A stretch of 64,000 bases of DNA from NCBI GenBank assembly GCA_039545355.1, contig BCJJ01000015.1, forward strand, positions 744,001 to 808,000. Direction: 5' to 3'. Origin of the DNA: Trichosporon coremiiforme. Taxonomy: Eukaryota; Basidiomycota; Tremellomycetes; Trichosporonales; Trichosporonaceae. The position numbers and the translations under genes were made by a program. Below, piece by piece: positions 49,901 through 59,635 of this stretch. The notes beneath the pieces are model-generated. The model did not search any database. It was not told where the DNA came from and saw only the letters and a list, made by a program, of their open reading frames with translations. Numbering within the stretch: the stretch's first letter is position 1; each line of letters starts with the position of its first letter.

Positions 49901-50493
49901 AGACTCACTGGTTCCAGGACAAGTTCGGCGTTGAGGACTTCCGCAACAATGACCGCGGTTCGCACATGGTCATCTACCTCCAGGTCGCTATCATCTCGCA
50001 GGCCCTCATCTTCGTCACCCGTTCGCACGGCCCCTCGTGGACTGAGCGCCCCTCGGTTGCTCTTATGGCTGCCTTCTGTATTGCTCAGCTTATCTCGTCC
50101 ATCATTGCTGCCTACGGCAACTGGGGCTTCTCCCAGGTGCAAGCCATCTCTGGTGGCTGGATCGGTATCGTCTGGATCTGGAACATCGTTTGGTACATCC
50201 CTCTCGACCTGATCAAGTTCATCATGAAGAAGACCGTCATTGCCGCTCTCCAGAAGCGCAAGGCCCGGAAGGCTGCGGCTCCTCTCGTCGACGAGTCTGG
50301 CGAGCGCCTCCAGCGCACCGCCTCTCGCCACGAGTCGCTCTACTCGAACCGCACCAACTTCCTGACGCGTGCTACCCGCCGCCTCAAGGGTGGAGCCAAG
50401 ATCAACATTTCGAAGAACGAGCTCGAGCGCTTCTCCTCGATCCAGGCCCAGCAGTCTGGCGCCGCTCTCCAGCGCGCTGCTTCGCGTCACTAA
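46981..50493 (+). CDS. PMA1: Plasma-membrane H+-ATPase, plant-like P3A type
   Basis: Pumps protons out across the plasma membrane, using ATP, to set pH and membrane potential. Three exons, 46981-47024, 47362-47494 and 47689-50493, give 993 aa; introns are 337 and 194 nt. The N-terminus is charged (TEEEPKKKREYKGFEEKH). The P-type motifs are complete: TGES (243-246), phosphorylated D391 in CSDKTGTLTTNKL, MVTGDQ and GDGANDAP (651-658), with about ten membrane segments. Stretches such as GGIPIAMPTVLSVTLAVGAQ, FPPFMVLVIAVLNDGTIMT and CVVGTL resemble plant pumps more than yeast Pma1, as in the second pump type of some basidiomycetes. The C-terminal regulatory tail has LQRTASRH and, at its very end, LQRAASRH; it lacks the 14-3-3-binding YTV end of plants. 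PMA1 is used as a family name, and a PMA2-type label may fit better. Codon use is strongly biased, fitting high expression. Confidence 0.96.
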
Positions 50494-52554
50494 GCAGCTC
50501 GCCCCACCTCTACCTGGCACCCGTACTATTTACCTCCTACTCCGATAGCTAGCTAGCCTGTAATTGTGTGCGACCATTTGCATCACATACCGCGCATTCC
50601 ACCCTCATCTTGTCCCCTCCCCCATCCATCCCCTTCCCCGCTCGAGGCTGACCCCCGCCCGAGATTACCTACCATACATCATCAACCAGGCTCAACACTT
50701 TTTGCTTTTTAATTGATTGAGCTAATCCCTATTAGCATTCATGATGCAAGTGGTCGGCTTAGAGAAACAGTTGTCGCAGCTGCACCCTCATTTCTAATCT
50801 ATAATATTATTCGGTCTACTGACAACAGAGAACTTGGGTGTTCCAAAAACTTCGTGGCCATATCATGTAACTTGGCCATGACGACGTAGGTCGCTCCAAC
50901 TGCACTGTGACGACACAAGCTCGGTCTATCTTATCTCCACATACCTCGTGCGTTATGGGATCGACGTGTAGGTCATGTGCTGGCTCGTAGTGATTCGCGC
51001 TAGGCTGGAACTGGCAATTGGCTGTGCTGACATGGTAACGGGCACTCGTTCGCCTGCCTAGCTCACGACAGATGGCAGCAATGCACGTCTCATATGGCAG
51101 AACTGAGGTACTCTCTAACAACACGCTGCAGGAATCACAGAGACCATGATCGTCTGCTACGACACGAAATAGGTGGTATATAATCCGTGAAGTATTGACA
51201 TTCATCTACGCAGGCAGCTAGGGGCACTGCCCTCCTTCGAAGGAGTGCTGGAGTATACTTTGCTGGCGGCTGCCGTCGTTTGCTGAATAAAGGTCAATGG
51301 CCTCTGGGTGCTAGGCAGGAAGGTCAGGCAAGCGACTCGTTCTTGCTCATGACAGGCCAAAGGGACGCAGTTGCCTCGTGCGCTCGCCAGTGGGTGTGAC
51401 AAGTCGTGGGTTCGCGTACGCTCTATGGTCGACATCGAATGTCATCCGGTCGGAACAGCCAAGATGAATGAGGCCAGTGCAGGCAGGTGAACCTGCTTGA
51501 GCCGGCCGCTTCGTTCGGGCTCGTCGGGGAGGGAGCAGGGCAGACGGGCAGTTTCCGTGCTTCCCTGTTCGCACTTGCAGCCTTCGCGTTGCGGTTCTCT
51601 CGCGGGCTGCCGTTAGCGTGGACAACAGGGCGGTTGCTGCGATCGAAGGACTTGACCTGGCAGATATGTTAGTGTTGACGGACGTAGCCAGACAGGCGGA
51701 GCAGACTTCGTATACTGGGCGGCCAGTGGCAGTTGCGCCTGCTCATCTCACGCCGGACTCCGGCCGCTCGTGCCTTCATGACGGCAGAGTCTTTGATCGC
51801 GTAGTCTGTGATCGTCTTCGATTCTCACGTAAGACAGGTCTTCGATCCACACGATCCCAAGACTTCTACGGCTTCAAGGAGTACGATGTTGACGAATGTT
51901 GCGAAGACATAAGTGGAGTGCTCGGCTCGAGGATGGGCGACAATGCGGACTGTCTTGGGTCAGCATTTGCGGTATCGGGTGGCAACGTACTGGCAGGAGT
52001 ACGAGGCACCACGGCCACCACAACCTGTAGTTGTGGTCCTCGAAGTCAGAAATGACAGACTCAGGAAATACTGTGACACTCCGCTGACGATCAGCCACGC
52101 TTCCGACGCAGCTTACCGGTAGGAGTATGGCTTGTGACTCATCAGACAGGCGGCAGCCTTCTGCCTGGGCAGTCGAGGCACTGGGGAGCACATCGAGAGA
52201 AGGATCGATGGCCGAAGTCGGCGATCGAATGTTGCTCTGGAGTCAAATCAGGCAGGTGAACAAGTATCTGGAGATATCAGCGCGAACAGGAAGAATCTGA
52301 AAGTTAGCTCGGTGCAGAGGGACAGTCGAGCGTGAAGTCCTGCGAGTGGGTTGAACGCGGTCGGACCACCCACACGCTTATACTGGGGACAAGCTCTTTG
52401 TTGATCAACTTAAACATTAACTGTCCAGTAAATGCCATGGAGGTTGTTCTCCGCTCTGCCGCTGGCGGGTCACAGTGGGCGATCAGGTAAGGGGAATAAA
52501 GTGGAACGGATTCTCCGAACCCCAAGCAGGTGCGTAACTCACCCGAAGCGCAGC
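50494..52554. other. Intergenic, no firm gene
   Basis: About 2 kb between the H+-ATPase stop and the guanine deaminase relic. The first 300 bp are AT-richer and CT-rich and should hold the terminator. On the minus strand around 51600-52260 there are coding-like scraps with GTAAGC and CTAAC...CCAG signals (for example VFPESVISDFEDHNY near 52040-52085), but no chain of exons stays open. They may be relics; I cannot name them. Confidence 0.4.
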
Positions 52555-54135
52555 ATCGGACGTGGCCGAGTGCCACTAGCCCCACAGTACCTCTACGCCG
52601 GAACGGGACTTGATCTCCCACTCATGCAGTGGCTCGACACGTACACTTATGCCGCGGAGGAGCGCGTTGACGCCGATCACGGCGCCGGCAAGTGGGCTGT
52701 CCCAGCGTCTTTTCAAGCGGTTGATTTAGGCGGGAACTGGGTGTATCGTTGCCTTCGGGACGATTGGTGTTCAAGCAAAGTGAGTCGGTGTTGTCGTACG
52801 GCCACCGCTCGCCGTCACCCGCACCTGTGGGGGACGAACGCCGGTCTGACAGAAGCTTCCAGTTCCCCATAGTCAGCTAACCGCAGTCTGATTTTGGAGC
52901 AAGCGTGCGCTGACGCTGGCCTGCGCGCCTTTGTCGGCAAACTGAGCATGGACCGGTCACCTGTAAGCTGTGTTCTCTCCCTGTAGCTGACCCCAGCGAC
53001 CGACATACGGCGAGACACTCTCCGGTGCGCTAGATCGCGTGCAAGAATTTCTGGACGCGATGGCAGCTCTAGACTCGCCAACAGTCAAGCCAGTGCTGAC
53101 GCCGCGTTTCGTGCCGACGTGCAGCGACTTGCTGCTCCGGTCCCTGGCGACGCGGCGTGCTCGTTCGGAGCCACATGTGTGAGAGCACGGACCAGGGGGC
53201 GTGGGTGCGCTCCACGCGGGAATGGAACGACGAGGATGTGTCCGACCCGGCTGGTCTGCTCGGACCTGGTACCGTGCAGGCACATGTGACAGGACTGGAC
53301 GAGAAGATAATGAAACTCGTGAAGGAGCGAGGCGTTACGGTTGAGCACTGCCCGCTGTCGAACACATACTTTTCTGACAAGCCGTTCCCGCTGCGAGAGT
53401 GAGTCTTACTACAGCTGCTAATCCTTGGAAGAAGCTGACGATCAGAGCAACCGGGCTGAAGATCGGTCTCGGTTCTCACATTGCGAGTGGTTACGAGCTC
53501 CCGATCCAGACAGCTATGCGGGAAGCAGTCGTCGTGGCGCGGCTTCGCGAGGGTGCGCGGCGCGAGCATGCCCGCGCCCGCGCCGGAGCGACGTCGCTCA
53601 CGCCACCGACCGCCGACGTTCCCGACGTGCCGACGTCCCGAGCACGCCACTGGAGGCGATGCCAGGCATTGCGGACCCGGCGGTCGCCAACGCGCTGAAG
53701 GAGCCCGTGTCCGACAGGTACTCGCGAGAGAGAGGCAAAGCCCAGGCAGCCTAGGAGGCAGGCCGCGAAGCTCCCTCGGAAGAACCGGAGGGAGAGGACC
53801 GCCGTCTCCGCGTGGATTGGGTCGAGGCGCTGTACATCGCCACAGCGGGTGGAAGAGCGCGCTCGGCTTCAGGGGTGTGTTCGAGCCTGGAGCTGAGTAC
53901 ACAGCTGAGTGAGTAGCAAGGGGAGCTGCCCCGCGAGGCATCTGGATGAAGTGCGCTGTCAGCTGACGCCAGTTACGCTGGCTGAGCCTGATGGCAAACC
54001 GATCGGCCCGCTCGACCTGTTTGACCTGCCCCAGCACCCGGACACGCACTGGTAGACCGAGCTGTGGAGTGGTGGTGGTGTATTGGAGATGATCGGAATC
54101 GCGCCGCCGTCTGGGTCCAGGGGAGAAAGATGATG
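52555..54135 (+). pseudogene. Decayed guanine deaminase gene
   Basis: Guanine deaminase turns guanine into xanthine. Family segments appear in order on the plus strand: APQYLYAGTGLDLPLMQWLD (from 52579), RLFKRLI then AGTGCIVAFGTIGVQA (52706-52779), NLILEQACADAGLRAFVGKL (after 52886), PTYGETLSGALDRVQEFLDA, VKPVLTPRFVPTCSD, SHMCEST, HCPLSNTYFSDKPFPLRE, GLKIGLGSHIASGYELPIQ, DWVEALYIATAGG, GFRGVFEPGAEY and WWWCIGDDRNRAAVWVQGR. Introns at 52780-52886, 52963-52996 and 53399-53445 are still recognisable. Defects: the metal-binding HxH before APQY is missing, the frame shifts between 52640 and 52706, a TAG interrupts at 52727-52729, the frame shifts again near 53150 and near 53851, and no N-terminus or clear stop is found. 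Several lesions together argue against sequencing error alone. Confidence 0.85.
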
Positions 54136-54450
54136 CAACACTGTTGTATGCATGAAACCTTGCAGGACAATCATGCAGCAATCGATCAAGTCTCACCTCA
54201 GCTCTCGTCCCGTCGGCGGGGAGGACAAATGGAAGGCGTGAGTGGTGGTCAGACGCCCCTCGCACATTGTCGCAGTGTCAGGCGTGCGTCTCCTGACATA
54301 CAACACAGACGTCCCCGTTCTCTTGCCTAGCTTGCCACCTTTGCTTCTTTGCGCTCTCGCACTCACACTCACGCAGCGCCAGCACAGCGACACTCACCTC
54401 ATCCCTCGTTCTCACGTCTCCTTCGTAATGTCCACCATCCAACGGCAACC
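54136..54450. promoter_or_regulatory. Upstream region of the Myb-like gene
   Basis: About 315 bp between the deaminase relic and the next start codon. The last 120 bp are pyrimidine-rich (TCTTGCCTAGCTTGCCACCTT type), a common leader feature in this window. No specific site was identified. Confidence 0.35.
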
Positions 54451-56116
54451 ATGCCCGGAACCCGCCATCAGGCAGCGCCAACCCCGCCACGCCGCTCAAC
54501 TCGCGAACGGCGGCAGACAACCTACCTCCACGCCATGGTGTCAACGGACCCCATGGCACAGATGACGCCAACTACTGCGTCCGCATCCCCTGTGCCGGAT
54601 CCACACGACACGACGGTGGGCAGTGGCGAGGAGCCCGAACCGGAGTCGAGGAGTGAGGGTAAAAGGAAGGTGAAGGAGGAAGGTAGTTGGGAGGAGTATC
54701 TCGACGTAAGCTTGGAAATGTATTGGGAGACCTGACAGACAGTGGAGCGACCTCGAACTCGACGCGGGCGAGGCAGAAGAGAATGCACACGGCAACGTGA
54801 GCTACAGGATGTTTGGGCCAGCTGATGACAGCCCTATCGCTCGCTTGCTCGAGGTGAATCGGGGTCGCAAGCTGGCACGTCGCCCCACGCTCTGTGTCCG
54901 CTGCGCCTGCAGTGCGCTGTCGTACTCGAACCCCTCTCCGCCACGGCTAGAAAGCTGGTGAGCTTCCGTCGCGTGTGCAAAGCTGACAGGCAGTACGCCG
55001 CGTACAAAGTAAGCTTGCCACCTCGGTATAAGCTGACAACTAGTCGGCCAGTGAGGTGGAGGCGCACGTGAGCTTTTCGAGATTGAGTTGCAGCTAACCG
55101 TCAGCACGACTCCGAAGCAGACTGGGAAGAGGTGGGTTCATAGCTGGCGAGTCTGAGGCCGGTCGCTCTTGACAAGACGGCAACAGGCCAGGATAGTTGT
55201 CGCTGTGAGCTCCATCGTTCCGCCTGTAGCTAACGACAGTTCGTGCGTCTCACTTCAGTTGCAATGGTTGCTCTTCAACTGATCTCAGACAATTCGGTAC
55301 CCAGCAAGCTTACGCGCAGGCTCCGGGTGACCTTTCCGAAGTCGAGCCCAAGCCGAAGCTCAAGACGAAACAAGGAGGACGCGGTGCAGTGAGCTTGCGG
55401 AGGCACAGATTCCGAAGCTGACATGCAGGCATCCGCCACGTCGAAAAAGCGAGGCCGCGTGAGCTACCCAACGAGTTTATTCTAGCTGACGCCCAGACGG
55501 CCAAGTCTGAATCTGAGTCCGAGGAAGCAGCCAGCGACAGCGAGGGGCCTCGTCTGAAGAAGCCGGAGTGGGGTCGCGTGAGCTAACCATTCGTTGGTGG
55601 ACAGCTAACATTCAGGCGAAGAGCACCTCTGCCAAGAGTGACGGTACGCCACGCAAGCTTGCACCCGCGCAGCGCGTCACGGGCCCCGTCCGCGCGGCGA
55701 TCATCAACGCGATGAAGAAACCAGACTTCACGGGCAAGCTCGAGTTTGCTATCGAGGGCGTCGCCGCGAACAAGGCGAAGCGACACTGGCGCGAGGTACT
55801 TTCGGGCGACATTCTGCGTGAGTCCACTCCCACATTGTCTCTCCTCGTTCTTCAAACATTTCAGCTTCAGGTTTAAAGACAATAAAGCTAACACACAGGT
55901 ATGATTGACGGCTCGAGCGTGAAGGAGAAGTCCCGCACCAAGGGCAAGCACACGCTCACCCCCTTCCAACGCCGGTCGATCTGGCGCTCCGTCGTGAAAG
56001 TCGGTGACAAGCTAGACTGGAAGTCCATTTCAGAGGAGAGCGGAATCGACCCGGGTAAGCTGAAAAGGCATCTGAGGGAGGTGCTGTCGAAGGATGTCGA
56101 GAGGATGCTTGCGTGA
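54451..56116 (+). CDS. Unknown intron-crowded protein with duplicated Myb-like C-terminus
   Basis: I do not recognise a named family. The start MPGTRHQAAPTPPRRSTRER has a good context. Exons I can support are 54451-54705, 54743-54796, 54832-54957, 54994-55008, 55044-55067, 55105-55131, 55187-55204, 55305-55388, 55429-55458, 55497-55577, 55616-55817 and 55899-56116. Nearly all junctions are phase 0 with introns of about 35 nt, and the total is near 378 aa. The join between 55204 and 55305 is unresolved, and exons 3-7 are tentative. The N-terminal and middle parts are acidic/Ser-rich then Lys-rich (KPKLKTKQGG, TSKKRGR), suggesting a nuclear protein. The end carries two related helical repeats: KLEFAIEGVAANKAKRHWRE followed by VLSGDIL, and WKSISEESGIDPGKLKRHLR followed by EVLSKDVERML. 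Each resembles a Myb/SANT-like helix set. DNA binding is inference. Confidence 0.65.
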
Positions 56117-58468
56117 GCGGCAGCCTGCTATCGCTTGTTCACACCGAACACAGTGCTTCTGCGCGATCACATGCCACCTGTACCACCCCTTTTTCTATTC
56201 GAATGCCGTACAACTGTTGTGACCGAGGGAATAGCGTCGGGTCCCCCTCGGCCCCGCCCCGCAAAGGTCATGCGGCTTTGCATGGGTATGCATCATCATG
56301 ACATGAATTGAGCTGCCGTGATGCAGCGCACCTGGCGTCCTTTCGCCATGAAGAGGGGTTGGTCACGTGCTCCCGCTGACACGCGCCCCCATTCCATCTC
56401 TTGCCTCCAGGACTGACGTTACCTGGTCCGCAGACCTGAGCAGATCGACAGGGATACGAGGTACCCCATCATTGCAGAGTCGACGTCGTCTTCAGAGCGT
56501 TTGAGAACACCCGTGAATGCAGAACTGCACGAGATCACCTTTCTATGTACTGAGGCGCTGAGGTAGCTTGGCGGAGCAACGTCGGCTCAGAAGGGGGCTG
56601 GGCCCAGACCATTAGTCCGATCTACGGTCCGTGCGCCGACATTGACATACCACGTGTTGCGATCGAAGTGTGTGCAGACGCAAGAGCCAGGACGCAATCT
56701 GTCTCGCATTTCTCGTCATGACCCATTTGTCTACCGCGTGCATCCGAGTTTTCAGAGATCCAGGAGATCGCAGAGAGAGCTGGAGCAAGCTCGAGCAGGT
56801 ATAACTTCTCGGACTCCACTGCACCCTACGTCGTTACGACGTATGCAAGGGCTATATGCTGGGGAGACAGGAGCAAATACCTCGTGCCGCGCTGGACAGA
56901 ATGAGGATGTGTGAAGAGTACGTCACAGGACGAGAGGGCGTCCAAGGCCACCTCTGTCGTTGTGTCGAGGCGCAGAGCGTGCAGCACTGTGCACACCCTG
57001 GCTCAATACGCACAGCCAGTCTGCATCCGAGGCCACCGTGCCGGAATATCGACATCCTCCCTGCCCCCTTTTTTGGCGCGTGCGCTCGACGATGCACATC
57101 AAAACGCAGCACACAGCGATGAACGCCAGAACGACACAAGGGGATCAGTGCAGAGGAGGGCTGGAGGGTCACGATCGAGGGCGTGATCGAACTCGTCTCC
57201 CCTAAAACGAGCCCGGCGAATGGGACGCTGTGGCGTGCGGATTGTTGATCGTCCTTGAATGCAGCGCTGAGCAAAGAGCCCACTCTACATCTTTACAGCT
57301 GCACAGTTTCTCCGTCCACACTTCTGACCCTCGTACGTCTTCGCCGAAGCGCATTCACGTGAGGAGGAGAGTCGAAGCGAGCGAAGCTTTGGGAACCAAG
57401 TGTGTCGGAACCAATCGCCTCCTACCCTCCTCGCAGTCCGTCCTGAACTTGGAGCTTGGAGCAGAGGTGGAGCAAAGCATGTGGGCTTGTGGGCGCACGT
57501 CCGAATGCAGGAAGGCAAGGTGAAACTTGCACTGCCTCTTCGTCATGACTTCCCATACTCTGTGCGTGCTCGCATAAAGCTGAAGGAGTAAGGAGAGCGT
57601 GCAGGACCCTTGCCTCTTCCGCGCCCCTGGTGGCAGCAGCATGTGACTTGCACCCTGCTCGCCCTGCCGAATGCAAAGCCGTTCCCAGCAAACCCGACGC
57701 AGGTACGCAGGGCAGAGGGGTCAGTCACCCTCTGCTGTCAGCGCGCCTGTACTCAGGCCCGCTTGTTTCGGTGCATCCTTTTGTGCTTCTACCCATCTCC
57801 GTACTCTTCGCTTGTACTCTTTCAACGCACAGAGGCTGCTAGTGGCCCGCGCCTAGCAGTGCCAGTTAAGAGCTGCGGATACACAAGCATGATACGCTTA
57901 CTGGACTTTGCCTTGCGGTGAGGAGTGCCATGCCCGTCGCCAGGTCGCTCTCAGGCACATTCGTACACTGCAGTTCACGGAACAGAGCAGATCACTGCAC
58001 ACATGAGCACGACACTAGGAAAAGAACAACTCTAAACCTGTCACGTAATCCACGCTCGTTGTCTTCCAGTTCGAATGGACCTCGAGGAACACAGAAGCAC
58101 GCCCGCAGACAGAGTCCTGGCTCGGCGGTCCGATCTCTGGGCTAGTCATGCCTTGCTCCCATGTGATGATGCAGTTTGGGCTCTTTCGTTTTGGCTGCGC
58201 CTGGGCTCTGGCTAGACTGGGTGTATTGTCGGGGGGGCTGTTGGTTGTACTTGGCTGCATTTACATTTTGGGACGGGGCATAATTCTCTGCGCTGCACGG
58301 CAGAATAGCAGAAACCGGTTGGGACGGCAAGCATGGCAGGTGGCCTCGCCCGGCTACGGGTGCACGAGATCAGATCGCCCCGCCCACTATGTGCACTGCG
58401 GCGCACCACTGTGACTTGGCTGGATGACGGAGCCGGCCGACACATGGCGTCTTCGTATGCAAATTTGA

Positions 58469-58496
58469 ATGCATGCATGCATGCATGCATGCATGC
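58469..58496 (+). repeat. Tetranucleotide repeat (ATGC)7
   Basis: Seven exact units. The sequence is self-complementary (ATGCAT), so it can also extrude as a hairpin. Confidence 0.95.
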
Positions 58497-58815
58497 ACGC
58501 AATGGCTTGAGCTGACCAAGATTGAGAAGGAGGCGTAGAAGAAGAAGAGAATGCTGGAGAAGTGGGAGTGTGCTAGAGTGCATGACGATGGGCGCTGAGG
58601 AGCGGCACGGGCGAGGGCAGGGCGCCCCTGAAGCATCATGATGACCCTTGAGTCGTGTGTGCCCTTAGGAATCATCCTCGGGCGGTGTGCCCCAGTATGA
58701 GCACTCTCCCAGCACTCTCCCCGCCATCGATTACAGTGGACCCTTGCCCTTGAGTCGCCAGCCTGCCTTCGCTCTATTCGACCGCCAGCCAGCCAGCACG
58801 CACCCCCGCCAACCG

Positions 58816-58856
58816 GCCAGCCAGTCAGCCAGTCAGCCAGCCAGCCAGCCAGCCAA
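58816..58856 (+). repeat. Short repeat (CCAG/TCAGC)n
   Basis: Alternating CCAG and TCAG-type tetramers for about 40 bp, at the upstream edge of the SCH9 leader. Confidence 0.8.
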
Positions 58857-58879
58857 CGGCCACGGCCCTCACTCCAGCC

Positions 58880-59635
58880 GCATGCTCTGCACGCTCTCCG
58901 TACGCTCTGCACGCTCACCACCACGTCCTTCCTCAACCCCGATTCCGACCCCGCACATCATCCTCACCCTTGGAACCCTCTCATCGACTCTACTCTTGTG
59001 CACTACTAGTCAACTCGCATTCGCTTTCTTGTCTTCTCTCAACCCCCTCATCACCCACTCACCCCCAACCCCGCATCCCCCCTTTACCTATCTGTTCCCC
59101 TCCTCGCCACCGCCTAATCCCTTCAATCTTTGTTCCATCCACCACTCCCACCCATTCCTCCCCACAGCTTTTACCTGTCAACCGCGCAACGTCGAGTCAG
59201 CAGTAACCCCACCGCCGACGACACCAATCGACTGTCCACCGGGCTCTTCAGCCAAGTCGTCTTCGATACTGCTGCCGCCTTCGATCCGTTCCGGCTCCCC
59301 CCGCCCAAACTCCCTCATCTCCACACTACCCCAGGAGAGCTGCGTCCAGCGACTAGGCCGGTCGGAGCCCAGAACCGCAAAGAGCCGCGACTCAGATCAC
59401 CAGCACACGCGCGTCCACTCACCCACTGCTGCTGTCACATACGAAGCCGCCAGCGAGACAACACAAGCTCGGCGTTTTCCATTTACTTGATTCTCTGCTC
59501 ATTTTGGCTTTTGTCGGGCTTGAACACTTTTGTATTCGTCAGCTGTCAGCCAGTCACTCCTGTAGCGAGTAGTAGTCACTTCAACCCCCACCCCTCTCCA
59601 GCCTCAGCACAGCACCTCGTTACAACCTGGAAAGA
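58880..59635 (+). promoter_or_regulatory. Long pyrimidine-rich upstream region of SCH9
   Basis: Roughly 750 bp on the coding strand dominated by C and T, with CCCCC, CTTTCTTGTCTTCTC and similar blocks, ending at the SCH9 ATG. A frame of 267 codons (58687-59490) runs through it, but its Ser/Pro/Thr/His composition only mirrors the CT bias. I interpret the block as promoter plus long 5' leader; upstream ATGs in it could act as uORFs. Confidence 0.5.

Larger units (their letters stand above)
56117..58879. other. Intergenic, no supported gene
   Basis: About 2.8 kb. The short frames show no domains. It holds an ATGC tetranucleotide array (58469-58496) and CAGC/CAGT-type repeats (58816-58856). I see nothing else I can defend. 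Confidence 0.5.

Noticed and set aside
47611..50520. 969-codon open frame antisense to the H+-ATPase
   Set aside because: It exactly mirrors the strongly biased codons of the real gene (Leu/Val/Asp/Glu-rich translation) and shows no domain. Such mirror frames are expected in GC-rich, codon-biased genes.
54853..54912. Intron (GTGAAT...CTGCAG) inside exon 3 of the Myb-like gene
   Set aside because: It would break the frame; the sequence reads open without it. Kept only as an uncertainty in the gene model.
58687..59490. 267-codon plus-strand frame before SCH9
   Set aside because: Composition (Ser, Pro, Thr, His) only reflects the CT-rich leader; no domain, and several frames are open there.
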